Shown piece after piece: positions 32,682 through 44,527 of a DNA stretch of 64,000 bases (positions are counted from its first letter, which is position 1; each line of letters opens with the position of its first letter). Below the pieces are notes generated by a model, which had not been told where the DNA came from, did not search any database, and worked only from the letters and a program-made list of their open reading frames with translations. Both the position numbers and the translations under genes were made by a program. The DNA lies in the NCBI GenBank assembly GCA_026119855.1, contig JAOWBW010000486.1, positions 310,001 to 374,000 of the forward strand. Direction: 5' to 3'. This DNA comes from Campanula takesimana. Taxonomy: Eukaryota; Streptophyta; Magnoliopsida; Asterales; Campanulaceae.

Positions 32682-34127
32682 TCATTTGTTAAGTGTATAA
32701 CTTCTTGAGCTTGTCGAGGTATACTCCTTTGGCAATTGATCACCGTCCAAGTCTACGAGTCGGACTGCACCGCCGCTTAATATCTTTTTGACCACGTAAG
32801 GACCGATCCATCGGGGTCCCCATTTCCCAAGGGGATTCATGGCATTGGGGGGATGTTGTCTTAAGACCAAGTCTCCCACTTTGATGTTTCGAGGCTTTAC
32901 CTTTTTGTTGAAAGCCCTTGCCATTTTCTGTTGATAAGCCCTTGTGGGTTCGAACGCTCTTAACATCTTTTCGTCGAGTAGGGCTAGTTGCTCGTATCGA
33001 CTTTGCATCCAATCAACCTCGTTGACTTGGTTCTCGAGTAAGACCCGTAGATAGGGAACTTCAAGTTCGACTGGCAGTACGGCTTCAGAACCATAAACTA
33101 ATCAGTATGGGGTTTCTCCCGTTACTGACCTGATTGATGTGCGGTAGACCCACAATGCTAGCGGTAACTTCTTGGGCCAATCCCTTCCTATTAAAGCCAT
33201 TTTCCGTGTGATGACCTCAATCGTTTTGTTTACTGCTTTGACCTCTCCATTAGCTTGGGGGCGGTACGGGGATGACTTGTGCTCGGTAATTTTGTAGTCA
33301 ACCAAAAGTGCATCCATTTCTTTCTCAAAGTGAGAACCATTATCGGAGATGATCTCATGAGGAATATCATATCGGCACATGATGTTGTTCTTCACAAACT
33401 CGGCCACTTTCTTGGCGTTGAGAACTCGGTAAGCTTGTGCTTCGACCCACATTATGAAATAATCCACGGCCACTAGAATGAATGACTGTCCGTTGCTTCC
33501 CGTAGGGTGAACTTTGCCGATAATATATATGCCCCAACAAGAGAACGGCCATGGTGTGGTCATGTTGTACAATTGTGAAGGTGGAGCATGTTGCAGATTG
33601 GCACGGAACTGGCACTTGGCGCATTTCTTGACTTTCTCGATGCAGTCTCTTTCCATGGTAGTCCAATAGACAATACGAAGTATCTTCTTGGCTAACATAA
33701 TCCCATTCATGTGGGGTCCACACTCGCCTTCATGGACTTCATGCATTATCTCTTGAGCTTCGATCTCATTTGCACATAAGAGATTTATCCCTTGATGATG
33801 TCTCTTGTAGACTCGGTCCCCAATCAACACATATCTTGCGGCTAGCTTTTGTAATGCTACTCGAGACTTCCCATTGCTGTTCTCAGGGAAGGTACCATTG
33901 TTGAGAAAGTTCATGATGTCTGTGTACCACGGGGGGTTATCTTGGACTTCATTGATCTTGATACTCATGCAGTATGCCGGACTAGTCCTTCTTGAAATTT
34001 TGAAGGGCTTCACCATTTTTCCTTTGGGCATCTCAACCAGTGAGGCTATGGTGGCTAAAGCATTAGCAAAGCGGTTCTTGTCCCTCGGCAAATAATTGAA
34101 CGTGGTGTCTTGGAACTGTTTAACCAA
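32682..34127 (-). pseudogene. TAT-1 integrase
   Basis: One frame with a TGA at about 33100 (GETPY then stop) that otherwise reads through to 32682. The first residues (34127 onward) finish the archaeal-type RNase H with FANALATIAS, where the family has Asp in place of Asn. Integrase follows: HHCC finger HEGECGPHMNGIMLA / CAKCQFRANL, then the core. The first catalytic Asp (WGID in the related fragment at 57203) is Tyr (WGIYIIG). The second is kept in ISDNGSHF. The Glu in GAVEAANK is replaced (GEVKAVNK). C-terminal GPYVVKKILSGG is the usual end domain. Not active. Confidence 0.85.
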
Positions 34128-34151
34128 TTCCTCGAGGTGTTGACCATACTG

Positions 34152-34849
34152 TTAGAGGGTCGGGTCTTGGATTCGCCATTTACCCGATGTCTGATTGATA
34201 AGGAGCAGGGAGTCACCGAATACTTCTAGCTCTGTGACATTTCTTTCTAGGGCTACTTCTAGCCCTGCTATACATGCCTCATATTCAGCAGTGTTGTTGG
34301 TAGCTTCGAATTCAAGACGGATTGCGATTGGAGTGTAGATGTCCTTTAGATCGACAAGCAACATTCCTATCTCATAACCGTGCTTATTGGCTGCGTCATC
34401 GAAAAAAAGTTGCCACTTATTTTCCTCAGTTGTAGTGCAAATTAAGTGCTCGTCGGGAAATTGTAAGTCTTCCCCCTTCACTTCGTCACACGAAAATTCA
34501 GCAAACTGATCACTGAACACTTTCCCCCTGATGGATTTGAGTGTGACGTAAGTGATATCATAGCCGGCGAGCATGAAGTACCACTTGGCTATCCTTGTTG
34601 ACATGAAAGGCTTCTCAAAGATGTAGCGGAGTGGGTCCACTTTTGCTACTAGCTTGATTGGAAAGGCTTCCATGTAATGTTTGAGCTTTTGAGTGACCCA
34701 AACCAGTGCTGCACATGACTTCTCCAAGACGGAGTAGTTCTTTTCGCCTCCTTGAAATCAGCGACTGACAAAGTAAATGGCATTCTTCTTTGTGGAGTCT
34801 CGTTGCTCTTGTGCTAGCATAGCCCCTAGGGCTTCATCATTCACTGTGA
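34152..34849 (-). pseudogene. TAT-1 RNase H and archaeal-type RNase H
   Basis: Two RNase H units in a row mark the Tat clade. The end of the retroviral-type unit reads EKSCAALVWVTQKLKHYM and WYFMLAGYDITYV. The second, archaeal-type unit begins at about residue 105 (WQLFFDDAANKHG) and shows Asp, Glu (NNTAEYEACIAGLE) and Asp (VFGDSLLLINQ). Its fourth acidic position, across a stop at 34152, is Asn. The first unit is split from its start by LINE-b: the frame resumes at 36009. Bases 34728-34849 continue it with damage. Confidence 0.8.
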
Positions 34850-34864
34850 GGTAGAGCAAGAGAG

Positions 34865-35993
34865 CCTAAGGGGGAAGATATTAATCATATTCTCATCCAA
34901 GGATATTTGGCTTGTCATATATGGAACTTCTTTGGGAATTATATGGGGATTGCTGGCATAGGGATGAATGTTAGGCAGTCTCTTTGTGCTTTGTGGTATG
35001 GCTCGTCTAAGGCAGATTCTGATTTAAGTTTTTGGCTCCGTTCGCCCTTGCCTTCTCTTATTTGCTGGGAATTGTGGAAGGCTAGGAATAAATCTCGATT
35101 TGAAGGGCATAAGGTTACCCTGCTTGAGGTAATTAATTCTATAACCTATGGGATTGCTTCCATTATTAATGCTTTTAAATTGGAGTTTAGAGGATCCCAC
35201 TTCGATACGCGGCTGTCCTCTTTATTTAGAGTTAAGGTTTCTTCCCCTCCTACAAATATTGCTAAAATTGTTTTTTGGAAACCCCCTATTAATGAGGAGT
35301 TTAAGCTTAATACGGACGGTGCTTCTAAGATCCGGGCCCAGCTGCGAGTGGGGGGATTTTTAGAGGTTCGAATGGGGATTTCTTATACGCTTTTTCTCGG
35401 TTCTATGGTGAAAATACTAACATGTGGGCTGAAACTCATGCACTCCTGGATGGTTTAATGTTAACTTCGGCATTTGGCATCAATTCTTTGGATAGAGCTT
35501 GATTTTGAAGGTTTGGTCAAGATTTTGTTAAGAGAATATCATATTCCTTGGCCGATTCTTTACCTTATTCGCAGAATTATGGGGCTTCTCTCTACTATGG
35601 AGACTTGGATCACCCATGTGTATAGAGAAGGCAACAAAGTGGCGGATGGGTTGGCTAATTTTGGTTACTCTCAACTTCATAATGCAGATTTTTAACTCTT
35701 TTGTTGATCTTCCTAATAATTGTAATTGGGCGTTCAAGCTTGATAAAGATCAAGTGCCTTCTCTTAGACTTTAATGTTCTATTTTTTAGATGGCTAGATG
35801 CTTATATTTTATTATTCTCTTTGTATTGTAGCCACCCCTCCCTTTATTGTAAAGGTTCTTACAACTTGTGTAAGACCTTCCCCTTAGGCTGTTTTCTGGT
35901 GGTTGAGGTTGTCATGTCCCCCACCATGTTTGTAATTTTCTTTTATGATAATAAATCCTAGGGAGGTACCGTCCTCTTTTCGCCAAAAAAAAA
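34865..35993 (+). mobile_element. LINE-b, 5'-truncated L1-type LINE in TAT-1 pol
   Basis: 1129 bp on the plus strand, ending in GGGAGGTACCGTCCTC, CTTTTCGCC and a run of A. Flanked by 15-bp duplications GGTARAGCAAGAGAG at 34850-34864 and 35994-36008 with one mismatch. It carries the end of ORF2: a zinc-binding tail (LICWELWKARNKSRFEGHK) and a damaged RNase H with FKLNTDGASK (about 35300-35340) and, in another frame, VYREGNKVADGLAN (about 35620-35660). Frameshifts near 35345 and 35460 break it. Same family as the other three LINEs here. Confidence 0.9.
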
Positions 35994-36008
35994 GGTAAAG
36001 CAAGAGAG

Positions 36009-37968
36009 GCTTTTCTTTGTGCGGTGGAACTAGAACTGGAGGGCATGTCAAGTAATGCTTCACGTGATCGAAGGCTTCTTGGCAGGCATCGGTCCACTCT
36101 AGAGCCACATTCTTCTTAAGTAGCTTGAAGATTGGCTCACACATGGAAGTGAGTTGGTGCACAAACCGACTGATGTACTGGAGTCTGCCCATGAAACCTT
36201 TGATTTCTTTCTGTGTCTTCGGAGGAGGCATGTCAATGATTGCCTTGATTTTTGAGGGACCTGCTTCAATTCCTCTCTCTGTGACCATGTAGCCAAGAAC
36301 TTTGCCTCGGATAACCCCAAAAGTGCACTTTGCGGGATTGAGCCTCATCTTGTGTTGTCGAAGCCTTTCAAAGAACTTGCGGAGGTCGATCAAGTGTTGA
36401 CTGTCGGTCCCCTTTGAATGGATGATCATGTCGTCTACATAGACTTCAATCTCCGTGTGGATCATGTCATGGAACAAATCTGTCACAACCCTTTGATAAG
36501 TAGCCCCAGCGTTTCTTAACCCAAACGGCATGACTGTGTAGCAAAAGGTGCCCCACGGTGTTGTGAAAGCAGTCTTGTGTTGATCCTCCTCGGCCATGAG
36601 AATCTGATTATACCCAGCGAAACCATCTACAAATGAGCGGACCTCGTAGGTAGCAGTGGAGTTGACTAGCATGTCGATGTTGGGTAGTGGAAAGTCATCC
36701 TTTGGAGAAGCTTTGTTCAAATCCCAGAAATCCACACAAACATGGACCTTGCCGTTAGCCTTTCCAACTGTCACCACATTGGCTAGCCAAGTCAGATACT
36801 CAATCACTTTGATGAAGCCCTTACTGAGAAGCTTCTCCATCTCTTCATTGGCTTGTAAAGACCATTCTAGCTTGATCTTTCTGAGTTTCTGCTTTGTTGG
36901 CTTAGCATCGTCTCTGATCGGAATCCCGTGCTCGATGACCTTTCTGTCTAAACCTGGCATGTCTTTGTATGACCATGCGAAAACATCCACAAATTCTCTG
37001 AGCAGTGCAGTCAATCTTTCTTTCTCTTCCCCCTTGAAGAAGCTTCCGATCTTAGTTTCTTTCGGCTCTTCATCGGTACCCAGATTAACGACATGCAATT
37101 CTTCGCCAGCCTCTGGACCATTTTCACCACGACTACGGACCTGTTGAGTAAGTTCATTTAAGTATGTTTCATTTTCATGGTCTATTTCAACATTATTTGA
37201 ATCGTTATTAACTAGTTCATTAAATTCATTATTAGTTAATTCATCATTCATGATGTTTGCAATCTCGGGGTACTAAAAAAGATCAAATTTTTCATTAGCA
37301 AAGAAAGGGAATACACGCTCGGCTATTGCCTCCATATCCTCTTGTGTGAGGATGTCGGAAACACTTTCGGACTCGAAGGTGAATGTTAACAACTCTTCCT
37401 TTGTAACCTTGCACGGTATGCAACCCATTTTCTCGATCAGGAATTCCTTAGATACCATGGGTCCCTTTGTAGAATACCAGTTGTTGATCGGCTCGGAGCT
37501 CGGCTTGATTTCACTGATAGGCCCACTTCCCGTGTCGGTGTCGTCGGAGATGGCATTTACTTGGCTCTCGTCCATGATGGCAAATTCTTCGAACATAGAG
37601 GCTAGATCAGTTAACTCTTCCCCCACGGTAATCTCTAGCTCGGACTCTATGGTCACTTTCTTCCCTTACCATTCTCGGGGTGACATAGGAGTTAGTTCCC
37701 CTTCGGATTTCTGAATCTCACAATCGAAAAAGATTTTGAGCCCGGGCTTTCTGACGCCCTTACTGTTGACCCATGGCTCGGGAAAGATCATATAGCCGTT
37801 TAGTGTCTTACGGTAAGGCCTCAAATTGGGGATCTCATAGTAACGGCCTTCTCTACGAGCTCGGGCTTTCTCATTCTTGACGGCTTGCTCATATTTCATG
37901 TCGTCATCGGATGGTTCGTATCCCAATCCGAACTTGTTTTTGACAAAAGGGACTTCCACGGGTTGCAT
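36009..37968 (-). pseudogene. pol: TAT-1 reverse transcriptase and protease-RT linker
   Basis: A single frame with stops at 37666 (TAA) and 37273 (TAG). RT proper runs from about 37000 to 36009: WSYKDMPGLD, VCVDFWDLNKASPKDDFPLP, MPFGLRNAGATYQR, catalytic VYVDDMIIHSKG, then CTFGVIRGKVLGYMV and the connection PPVLVPPHKEKPLLLYL, where LINE-b interrupts the first RNase H. The Arg of the usual DFRDLNKA is Trp here. The linker upstream (37273-37968) has DPEMF-like acidic stretches of unknown role that are typical of this clade. Confidence 0.9.
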
Positions 37969-38007
37969 TCTCCCTTGTTGGTATTTCCCTAAGCCTAGAC
38001 CGGGAAA

Positions 38008-40361
38008 TTAATTCATATTCCTCATCATGCGGAGGACTTTGTGGTTGCCAAGGGTCCATGATCCGTTTCCCCCTTGTTCGTCAATGGTGTTGATTGAGAT
38101 GCCGGAGAGGGTGGAGTCTTCTAAACCATGCTGAACTTGGTGGACATGTTCCCCATTTTTGTGGATAGTGAAGTTTTCTGCCATGACGATCACTATTTCG
38201 CCCCCATTTCCATACTTTACACACTGATGGAGAGTTGAAGGGATGGCATTAGAACTGTGTATCCATGGTCGGCCCAAGAGCAAATTGAATGAGGAGGGGA
38301 CATCGAGCACTTGAAACGGGACGGACATAATCATGCTCCCAAACTCAATGTCCACTTCTACCATACCCATGACTGTGCGGGCAGTGCTATCGTAACCTTG
38401 GATTACTTGAGTAGAGGGCTTTAGATCTGAACTCTTAAGCCCCAGTATGCCCATGATTCGGCCATGCATTAAGTTGAGTGCGGAACCCCCGTCAACCAAG
38501 ACTCTTGAAATAGGTCTTCCCCTTGCTCTTACTTTGAGATAGATAGCCTCATTGTGATTGGACCCAAATGGTGGAAGGTCCATATCGGCAAAAGTGATGA
38601 CATTGCCAAAATGTATGTGGCCTATCATTGCAGTAAGGTCCTTGGGAGTTGTATCAGGAGAGACTGATGTGTCGTTGAGATTGTTGATGACAAGATCTCG
38701 GTGCTTCTTTGAGGATGCAATGAGGTCCCAAATGGAGATGTTTGCTTGAGTCTTCTTGAGTTGAACCAATAAAGGGTCTTCGGGAGTTGTGTCGCGAGCT
38801 TGCGACCTTGGAGAAGAGGTGCTTGGCGCAGAAGTAGTGGGATTGCTTGCTATGATTCGTCTGGATCGGGTTAGCATGTTGACGTTCCCGTTTTTCTTCT
38901 TCCTATTCTCTAATACTTCTCTCATTACCTCATCATAAGTCACAACATAACAAGAATTGTCAAATTTATTCATAACATTGGAGCCCTCATTCACAATTGG
39001 AATTGAATGAGTGGTCTCCTCAAACTCTCCTATCTCTATTACATTGACATCACCCTTATTGGGAACTATGAATTCCTCCTTGTCTATGAGATCTTGGATG
39101 ATGTTACGGAGGACGAAGCATTCCTCGGTGAGGTGGCCACTATGTTGGTGGTAGCCACAATACTTGTGATGGGCATGGTTGGCGTTGATTGACTTGGGTT
39201 GGTACCCTTGTAGAGGTGTGATTTGCCCCTTTGCCTTGAGAACTTCGAAGGCCTCGGTGTGAGTCATGCCTTGGAGAGGAGTGTAGACACGATCATTTTG
39301 AGGTCTCTTGCCTTGCGGTGGAGGAACCCTTTTGTAATTCCCCTTATCGGTTGTGACGGCATTGACTGAAGCCTCTTTTGTTGAGTTAGAGGCGGCCTTG
39401 TATCGGAAGCTAGGAGCACTTTTCTTGATCTCTTTGAGCAAGTCGTCCATTCGGACCCCTGCCTCATACATTTGAGAAAAATCTGCATAGCAAGCCCCAC
39501 TTAGGTGGGTGCGGAGATCAATTTTTAGACACTTGAGGAAGATGTCCATTTGCTCCTTGGTGTTAGGCCTTTCGACAATTTCAGCAAGTTTGTCATTCCA
39601 CCTTCTTGTGAAGTCAATAAGGACTCATTGTCCCTTTGGGTGGTGTTCTCAAGTTCTTTCTTGGTCGGGCGATGAGTGGTGTTGCCTTGGTATTGAATCT
39701 TGAAGGCAAGCATAGTTGCGTCCCAATCAAGGCGGATTGTGAGCGGTAGAGTTGCATACCAATCTTTTGCTGCCCCTTCGAGAGTAAGAGGGAAGCACTG
39801 TGACATCACTTTTAGAGAGACCTTCTTCGGAACCATAGCCCATATGTAAGTCTCGATGTGTGCCATGGGACAAGAGTTGCCCTTGAATTTTCTGATGTCG
39901 GGCATCTTGAACTTGTCGGGGAGAGCGGCCATGGTGCTCATAAGAATGGATGACAGATAAAGGCTTGTGTCGGAGCCTTTCCCCATGTTGAGACCGTTGA
40001 AAGGTTGGTGGATGTAGGCCATGATTGAATCAACCCTCTTGTGATCCTTGTTGTTGGTGCTTGTCTCCCCCATTTTCTTGATACGGGCACTAACATAAGG
40101 GCTTTAAAATAAACCCTTGGTCCACTCAGACTCTTCATTGTTCTCTTTGTCTTTACCACTTGAAAGCTTGGTGAGCCTAGCTTTCATTTGGTCCATCTCG
40201 GCCTCGTGAGCCTCTCTTTGGTTGTCAAGATGGGATTGCCAAAGGTCATCTTTGTTTTGGGCCTCCTTATTGAGAGTGGAGACTTGCTCTTGGAGAAGTT
40301 GGACCATAGCTAAGAGTTTCTCAAGAGACATGGTGTTGTCGGTGTTGGAGCCGCCGGCCAT
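38008..40361 (-). pseudogene. gag: TAT-1 gag and protease
   Basis: Start at the Met of MAGGSNTDNT (40361). N-terminal coiled-coil-like region, then FKMPDIRKFKGNSCPMAHIE and LEGAAKDWYATLPL. One missing base near 39617 (compare the TAT-2 gag) shifts the frame; a stop lies near 40102. After the shift a 513-codon frame carries the CHHC knuckle CGYHQHSGHLTEEC and then protease with active site LVDGGSALNLMHG and LLGRPWIHSSNAIPSTLHQ. The frame ends in TAA at 38008 but reads on in phase toward RT, so gag and pol were once one frame. Confidence 0.9.
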
Positions 40362-41610
40362 TGATGCTGTCGGAGCTGTTGGAGTGATTAATTCACGAAC
40401 TAGCCGGTTTGCTGAATTCCGGTAGATGCGGTAAGTACCAATTGGACCTAAATTGCAGAGGAGGCCCTTGTCAGTCTTGAGTAACACTTTCGGTTCATGA
40501 AGAGGTTTAGAACACATAGTGGACACACGACTCAAAACCACATAAAGAAAAGATTTTTTTTTATAAGTCGGAGGGACAGAATCCCTTTTGAGTTTCTAGG
40601 AAAATAATGGAATCGTCACACTAGTATATAGACCTTCTCGCGGTCCCATATACTCATCGGATTCCACCACGTTTGTGATACCTACATGTGTCGGGATTAA
40701 ACTAAATTAATGTAGTAAAGCATACATGCGGGGACGGATTTTTACTTTTGTCCATAATAACCACTTGGGGACGGAGTTTTATTTCGACACATGAAAACCG
40801 ACTTAGTCACGGAGTGTTAGACCTTAACTAGAATTGTGTTGGCTTGTGCTCGGCTAAAGAGAGGCTTAAAGGTCATCCCCGGCATGTAGTCATGAACTAC
40901 GCCACGGGCTGAGGTTTACCGCTTCGAGAGAGCCAAGGTCAGGTGGAGCTTGAAACTCTCTAGGACAGGCCTCGACGGGTTTGGGGTTATGAACTTGTGC
41001 GACTCGATAGTGAGCAATTGATAAGAATTTGTGCATGTAGCGTGAGGTCCAACAAGTGACAAAACATTTTTACTTTTTTTAAAAAAAAACAAAAGAAAAA
41101 ACAAATAAGCACATAATTTACAACTCTCAAATCACCCGTGTGACCGATAAAAAACACAAAATAAAACAGTTAAAATGGTCTGAATCAGTCCTGATGCAGG
41201 CAACTGTGCCCACACACCCCATTATTCTGCTCTGTTCTGGAAACTGTTCCTGTTCTGGAAAAAACCACCCAGAAGCGCGCGCCCATGGCCTGTGTTGTGG
41301 GATACACGCGCATGGCGCAGAGTCTATAGGAGGCACCCGCTTCTGGGAGAACCTGTCAGATTGTCAGACTTTGGACTCAGGGGATTGCCCTGGTCCTGAA
41401 TGTCTATAGGAACCCCTGCAAAGATGATTAGTGTAGAAAAAAGAAGAAGAATAGGAAGAACATATGGGATGCGGGCGATTCTGGTCCTTGATGTGGGACG
41501 CGCGCGCCTTAGTCCAAGAAGGCCAGAGGCGCTCGTTTCCCCCATCTGAGACCAGAATGCCCAGAAAAATGTAGACTTTGAACAGAAACGCAAGTTTAAC
41601 CCTCAAACAT
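40362..41610 (-). other. TAT-1 5' leader
   Basis: Non-coding, collinear with the TAT-3 leader. GC-rich words AGAAGCGCGCGCC (near 41272), ACACGCGCATGG and ACGCGCGCGCC (near 41499) are spaced along the first 350 bp after the primer site. Confidence 0.65.
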
Positions 41611-41627
41611 CCCCAGCGGAGTCGCCA
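41611..41627 (-). other. TAT-1 primer binding site
   Basis: Minus strand TGGCGACTCCGCTGGGG next to the LTR end at 41629, identical to the TAT-3 site. Confidence 0.85.
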
Positions 41628-41628
41628 C

Positions 41629-42556
41629 TATAGATACCCTGGGAGGGTCCCACGCGCTTGGCTAGAGCGGTGAGTTGTCCTAGGATGTCTACTTGTGTTT
41701 TGGTTGTAGAGTCGCCACCTATGTTTTTAGAGGAACATAAGACAAACCTAATATTTAGCCTAAGTTTGATACGAAAACAGAGATTCTTGTTATGAAGGTT
41801 CGGGGGTTAGGTTACGAGATGGGAAGTACGTAAACACCCATCTCGCCCAACTAATGTTGGTCTTGATTGTTCAAAGTCTACATAAGTAAAATGTTCTTCC
41901 TATTCTTGATTATAATAAAATGGGGGTTTAAAAAGGGGTTTTTTGGAATGTAGGGAGATAACTCCTTAACCAACTTCAATAGAGTGAAGCGATCTTTGGT
42001 ATCATGTCTCAAAATGGTTTTGGTGATTGCACTCTTGATCAAAGTAAAAGAAAGAGAGAAGAGATGAAGTAGAAAGGGAGGAGAAAAGTAGAGTTTTACC
42101 TAAGCTTCAAGTGACTTCAAACACTTCTTGGTGGATTGCCTTGAAAATGTCTTTGAAATGGTTTGTGTATAGTTTTCTTAGTCACAAAAAGTCCTCCTAA
42201 AAGAAAAGCCCTTTGTAATCGTGGAGAAGAGAGGTTTATATAGTTGTAAAAGAGATGTTTTTGGTGCCAAAACACAGTCACCAAGAAATCTTTTCCAGGC
42301 AAAATCATGTAAAATGAGCAAGGGAGAGATTCTTGGATAGAAATATGTAACTGACGCCCAGGTGCGCGCGCCTCCTACCTCGGGGCGGAAGGCGCGCGCT
42401 TCTGACCCCTATGGGTGGAGGCGCGCGACTTAGAGATGGCCTTTTTGATAGAATGGACTAGAAAGTCAGTCCTGTTATTCAGTTTAGTCCCTGGACTTAA
42501 CGGGGTCAGTCAGAAACTTAACGGAAGTAACAGAAACTAATGAAAAACACTTAAAA
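41629..42556 (-). repeat. TAT-1 5' LTR, truncated
   Basis: Inner end TATAGATACCCTGGG (canonical TG mutated to TA). Collinear with the 3' LTR until about 42556, where the last 60-odd bp, including the outer terminus, are replaced by sequence of the hAT element. Contains three GCGCGCG-type blocks at about 42363-42430. Confidence 0.85.
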
Positions 42557-42887
42557 ATATGTTATCATTCAAATTGAAAAAAAATAAACTTTTTTTTATT
42601 GTTGTTTGCATAAAAATAAAATACTCAAGAAATATAATGTATAGGAAAAAAAAAAAAAAAGGGACGGTACCCTTAAATTTTATTAATTAAAATTAAAATT
42701 ACAAAGAGGGGGACAACCAAACCTTTCCCTTTTTTAATTAAGGGAGGACATAATGGAACCTTACCTCAACTTTACAATGAAATTAAAATAAACCTATTCT
42801 AAACATTAAAAAAATAAAAACTATCTAATTGCCGTCCCCTTCCGAACTTCCCGTAGACCCTTCCAAGTCGTATTGATATTGTGGATC
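42557..42887 (-). other. hAT 3' untranslated region with a LINE-like tail module
   Basis: AT-rich and non-coding. Minus-strand words GGTTGTCCCCCTCTTTGTAA, TTAATTAATAAAAT and GGGTACCGTCCC (about 42655-42720) parallel the 3' end of the LINEs at 60870-60960. A run of 15 A (plus strand) lies at 42640-42657. The AATAAA may act as a poly-A signal. Confidence 0.5.
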
Positions 42888-44527
42888 TTATATATCCTCT
42901 TCATAAGGCATATCATGCTCCCTCTTGTCCGCTCTAATCCAATCACCAAGTAAGAGTTGATTTTCCAAATTTTCAACCGTTAGTTGGGAACGTCTTGGAT
43001 CTAAAACATTTCCTCCCACGCTAAATGCCGATTCGACCGCAACGGTTGAAACGGGTGAAGCTAAAACTTCTTTTGCAATTAAAGATAGTATGGGATAACT
43101 TTCATGCCTTTGTGCCCACCACCTCAAAACGTCAAATTTACTTGGATTTGAAGTGCTTTGTACAAAATCAAAATTGGTAGAGAAATATAATTCCAACTCG
43201 TAAGGCATGCTAGAAGAAGAAGAAGAAGAAGAAAAAGAAGAAGAAGAAGAAGAAGAAGAAGAAGAAGAAGAAGAAGAAGAAGAAGAAGAAGAAGAAGAAG
43301 AAGAAGAAGAAGAAGAAGAAGAAGAAGAAGAAGAAGCCATTCTAGGACGTTTTGAGGAAAACAATTCGTCAAAAAATCCATATGGATTGAAATTGAGCCC
43401 ACCCCCTTCTTGTGTAGCAATATCTTGATTAGCATATGAGGGAACTTGTTGTTGAGAAAGATTTCCATACTTTGCATTATACTCATTATAAAGAGTCACC
43501 AAATCTTGTTTTGTTTTTTGAACAATATTCGTCGGGCTTTCATGTACTCCGTCCCCATTTGGGTATAAATTCTCATAATAAAACTTTACTATCGCCTCTA
43601 GGATTTCCAATGTAACACGGAGATCGAATAATTTTGCAACCAAAAATAGAGACGGGATAATATCAAAATATTTGAGCCACTTTACCCTCATTTCAATAAT
43701 GCTTGGGCCTAAAACGTCGTAAGTTGCTAGCATGTTAAAACTTCGAACAATTGCAACACATTGCTCAAGTACCAAAAAATAAGTTGGATAATAAACTCCC
43801 GACAAAGCCTCGGTAGCGGTATAGAAAATCTTTTATAATTGACATAAATTAGTGCAAGCGTTCCAATGATAAGCAAATAAAGGGATGTTGGTACCCAAAT
43901 GAAGAAAAAAAATCCATAAGAAGCTCTTTATATTCAAAACCATCCTTTAACATTGTATAGGTGGAATTTCACCTATTCGGAACATCTATAGAAAAATATT
44001 TTGCATTTAAACCCTTACTTTTCAAAAAATTGATCCATTTTGTTGTAATTCTATTTTTTGCAATAAAATATAGTGCATCTCTAATGGGTTTAACATATGT
44101 CTCCAACGCATCCAAACCGTCTTTAACACATAAATTAATAATATGACATAAACATCTTATATGAAAAAACTTACCCCCAAGTGACGGTTGACAAATTTGC
44201 ATCAACTTCGGTATACTAGCGGTATTAGCACTAGCGTTGTCGAATGAAATAGTAAATACTTTTTGAATAATGCCATACTTTGCCAAAATGCCGTGCAACT
44301 TTCTACAAATATTTTCGCGGAATGAGGTGGTTCAAAACTATCATATGCAATTAATCTTTTTTGGATAGTCCATGAATTATCTATCCAATGGCATGTAACA
44401 CCCTAATAACTATGTTTAAGCCAATGATCACTCCAACCACCAGCACAAATTGAAACTCTATGATTTAATTTTGCTAAATCCTCAATTAATTTTAATTTAT
44501 ATTCCGACACCACCATTTTAATATCGC
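42888..44527 (-). pseudogene. hAT transposase, central and C-terminal part
   Basis: 43969-44298 encodes part of the RNase H-like fold: ISFDNASANTASI with the catalytic-type Asp, then FFHIRCLCHIINLCVKDGL. 42888-43805 holds the C-terminal half, including the dimerisation domain YPILSLIAKEVLASPVSTVA, ESAFSVGGNVLDPRRSQL, VENLENQLLLGDW. Between them the frame is broken near 43806-43968. A poly-Ser tract from a GAA/TTC microsatellite lies between KRPRMA and MPYELELY. Sequence from 44300 to 44527 reads further upstream transposase (CAGGWSDHWLKH) with stops. RICESLEEPER-like plant hAT genes are the nearest family I recognise. Confidence 0.85.
43209..43336 (+). repeat. (GAA)n microsatellite inside the transposase gene
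   Basis: About 42 GAA/AAG units with one interruption (AAAAAG near 43234). Read on the minus strand in the gene's frame it gives a run of some 40 Ser with one Phe. Length remains a multiple of three, so the frame is kept. Confidence 0.95.

Larger units (their letters stand above)
5106..42556 (-). mobile_element. TAT-1, Ty3/gypsy Tat (Ogre-like) retrotransposon, spread over 37 kb by nested insertions
   Basis: The LTR halves at 5106-5431/10091-10667 and 41629-42556 match closely (I counted about 11 differences in the first 325 bp by eye), so they are the LTR pair of one minus-strand element. Gag-protease, RT, RNase H, archaeal-type RNase H and integrase follow in Tat order from the 5' LTR inward. 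Subtracting TAT-2, TAT-3, TEK-1, LINE-b and their duplications leaves about 12.8 kb. A dual RNase H and a tRNA-Arg-type primer site are known traits of the Tat clade. Internal stops, one gag frameshift and lost catalytic residues show it is dead. The outer end of the 5' LTR is missing. Confidence 0.85.

Noticed and set aside
42640..42720. An ordinary LINE insertion in the hAT 3' region
   Set aside because: No ORF2 sequence upstream of the module, no A tail in the right orientation and no target duplication; kept as a shared-module finding.
43207..43428. Plus-strand poly-Glu frame
   Set aside because: It is the reverse strand of the Ser-coding GAA microsatellite in the hAT gene.
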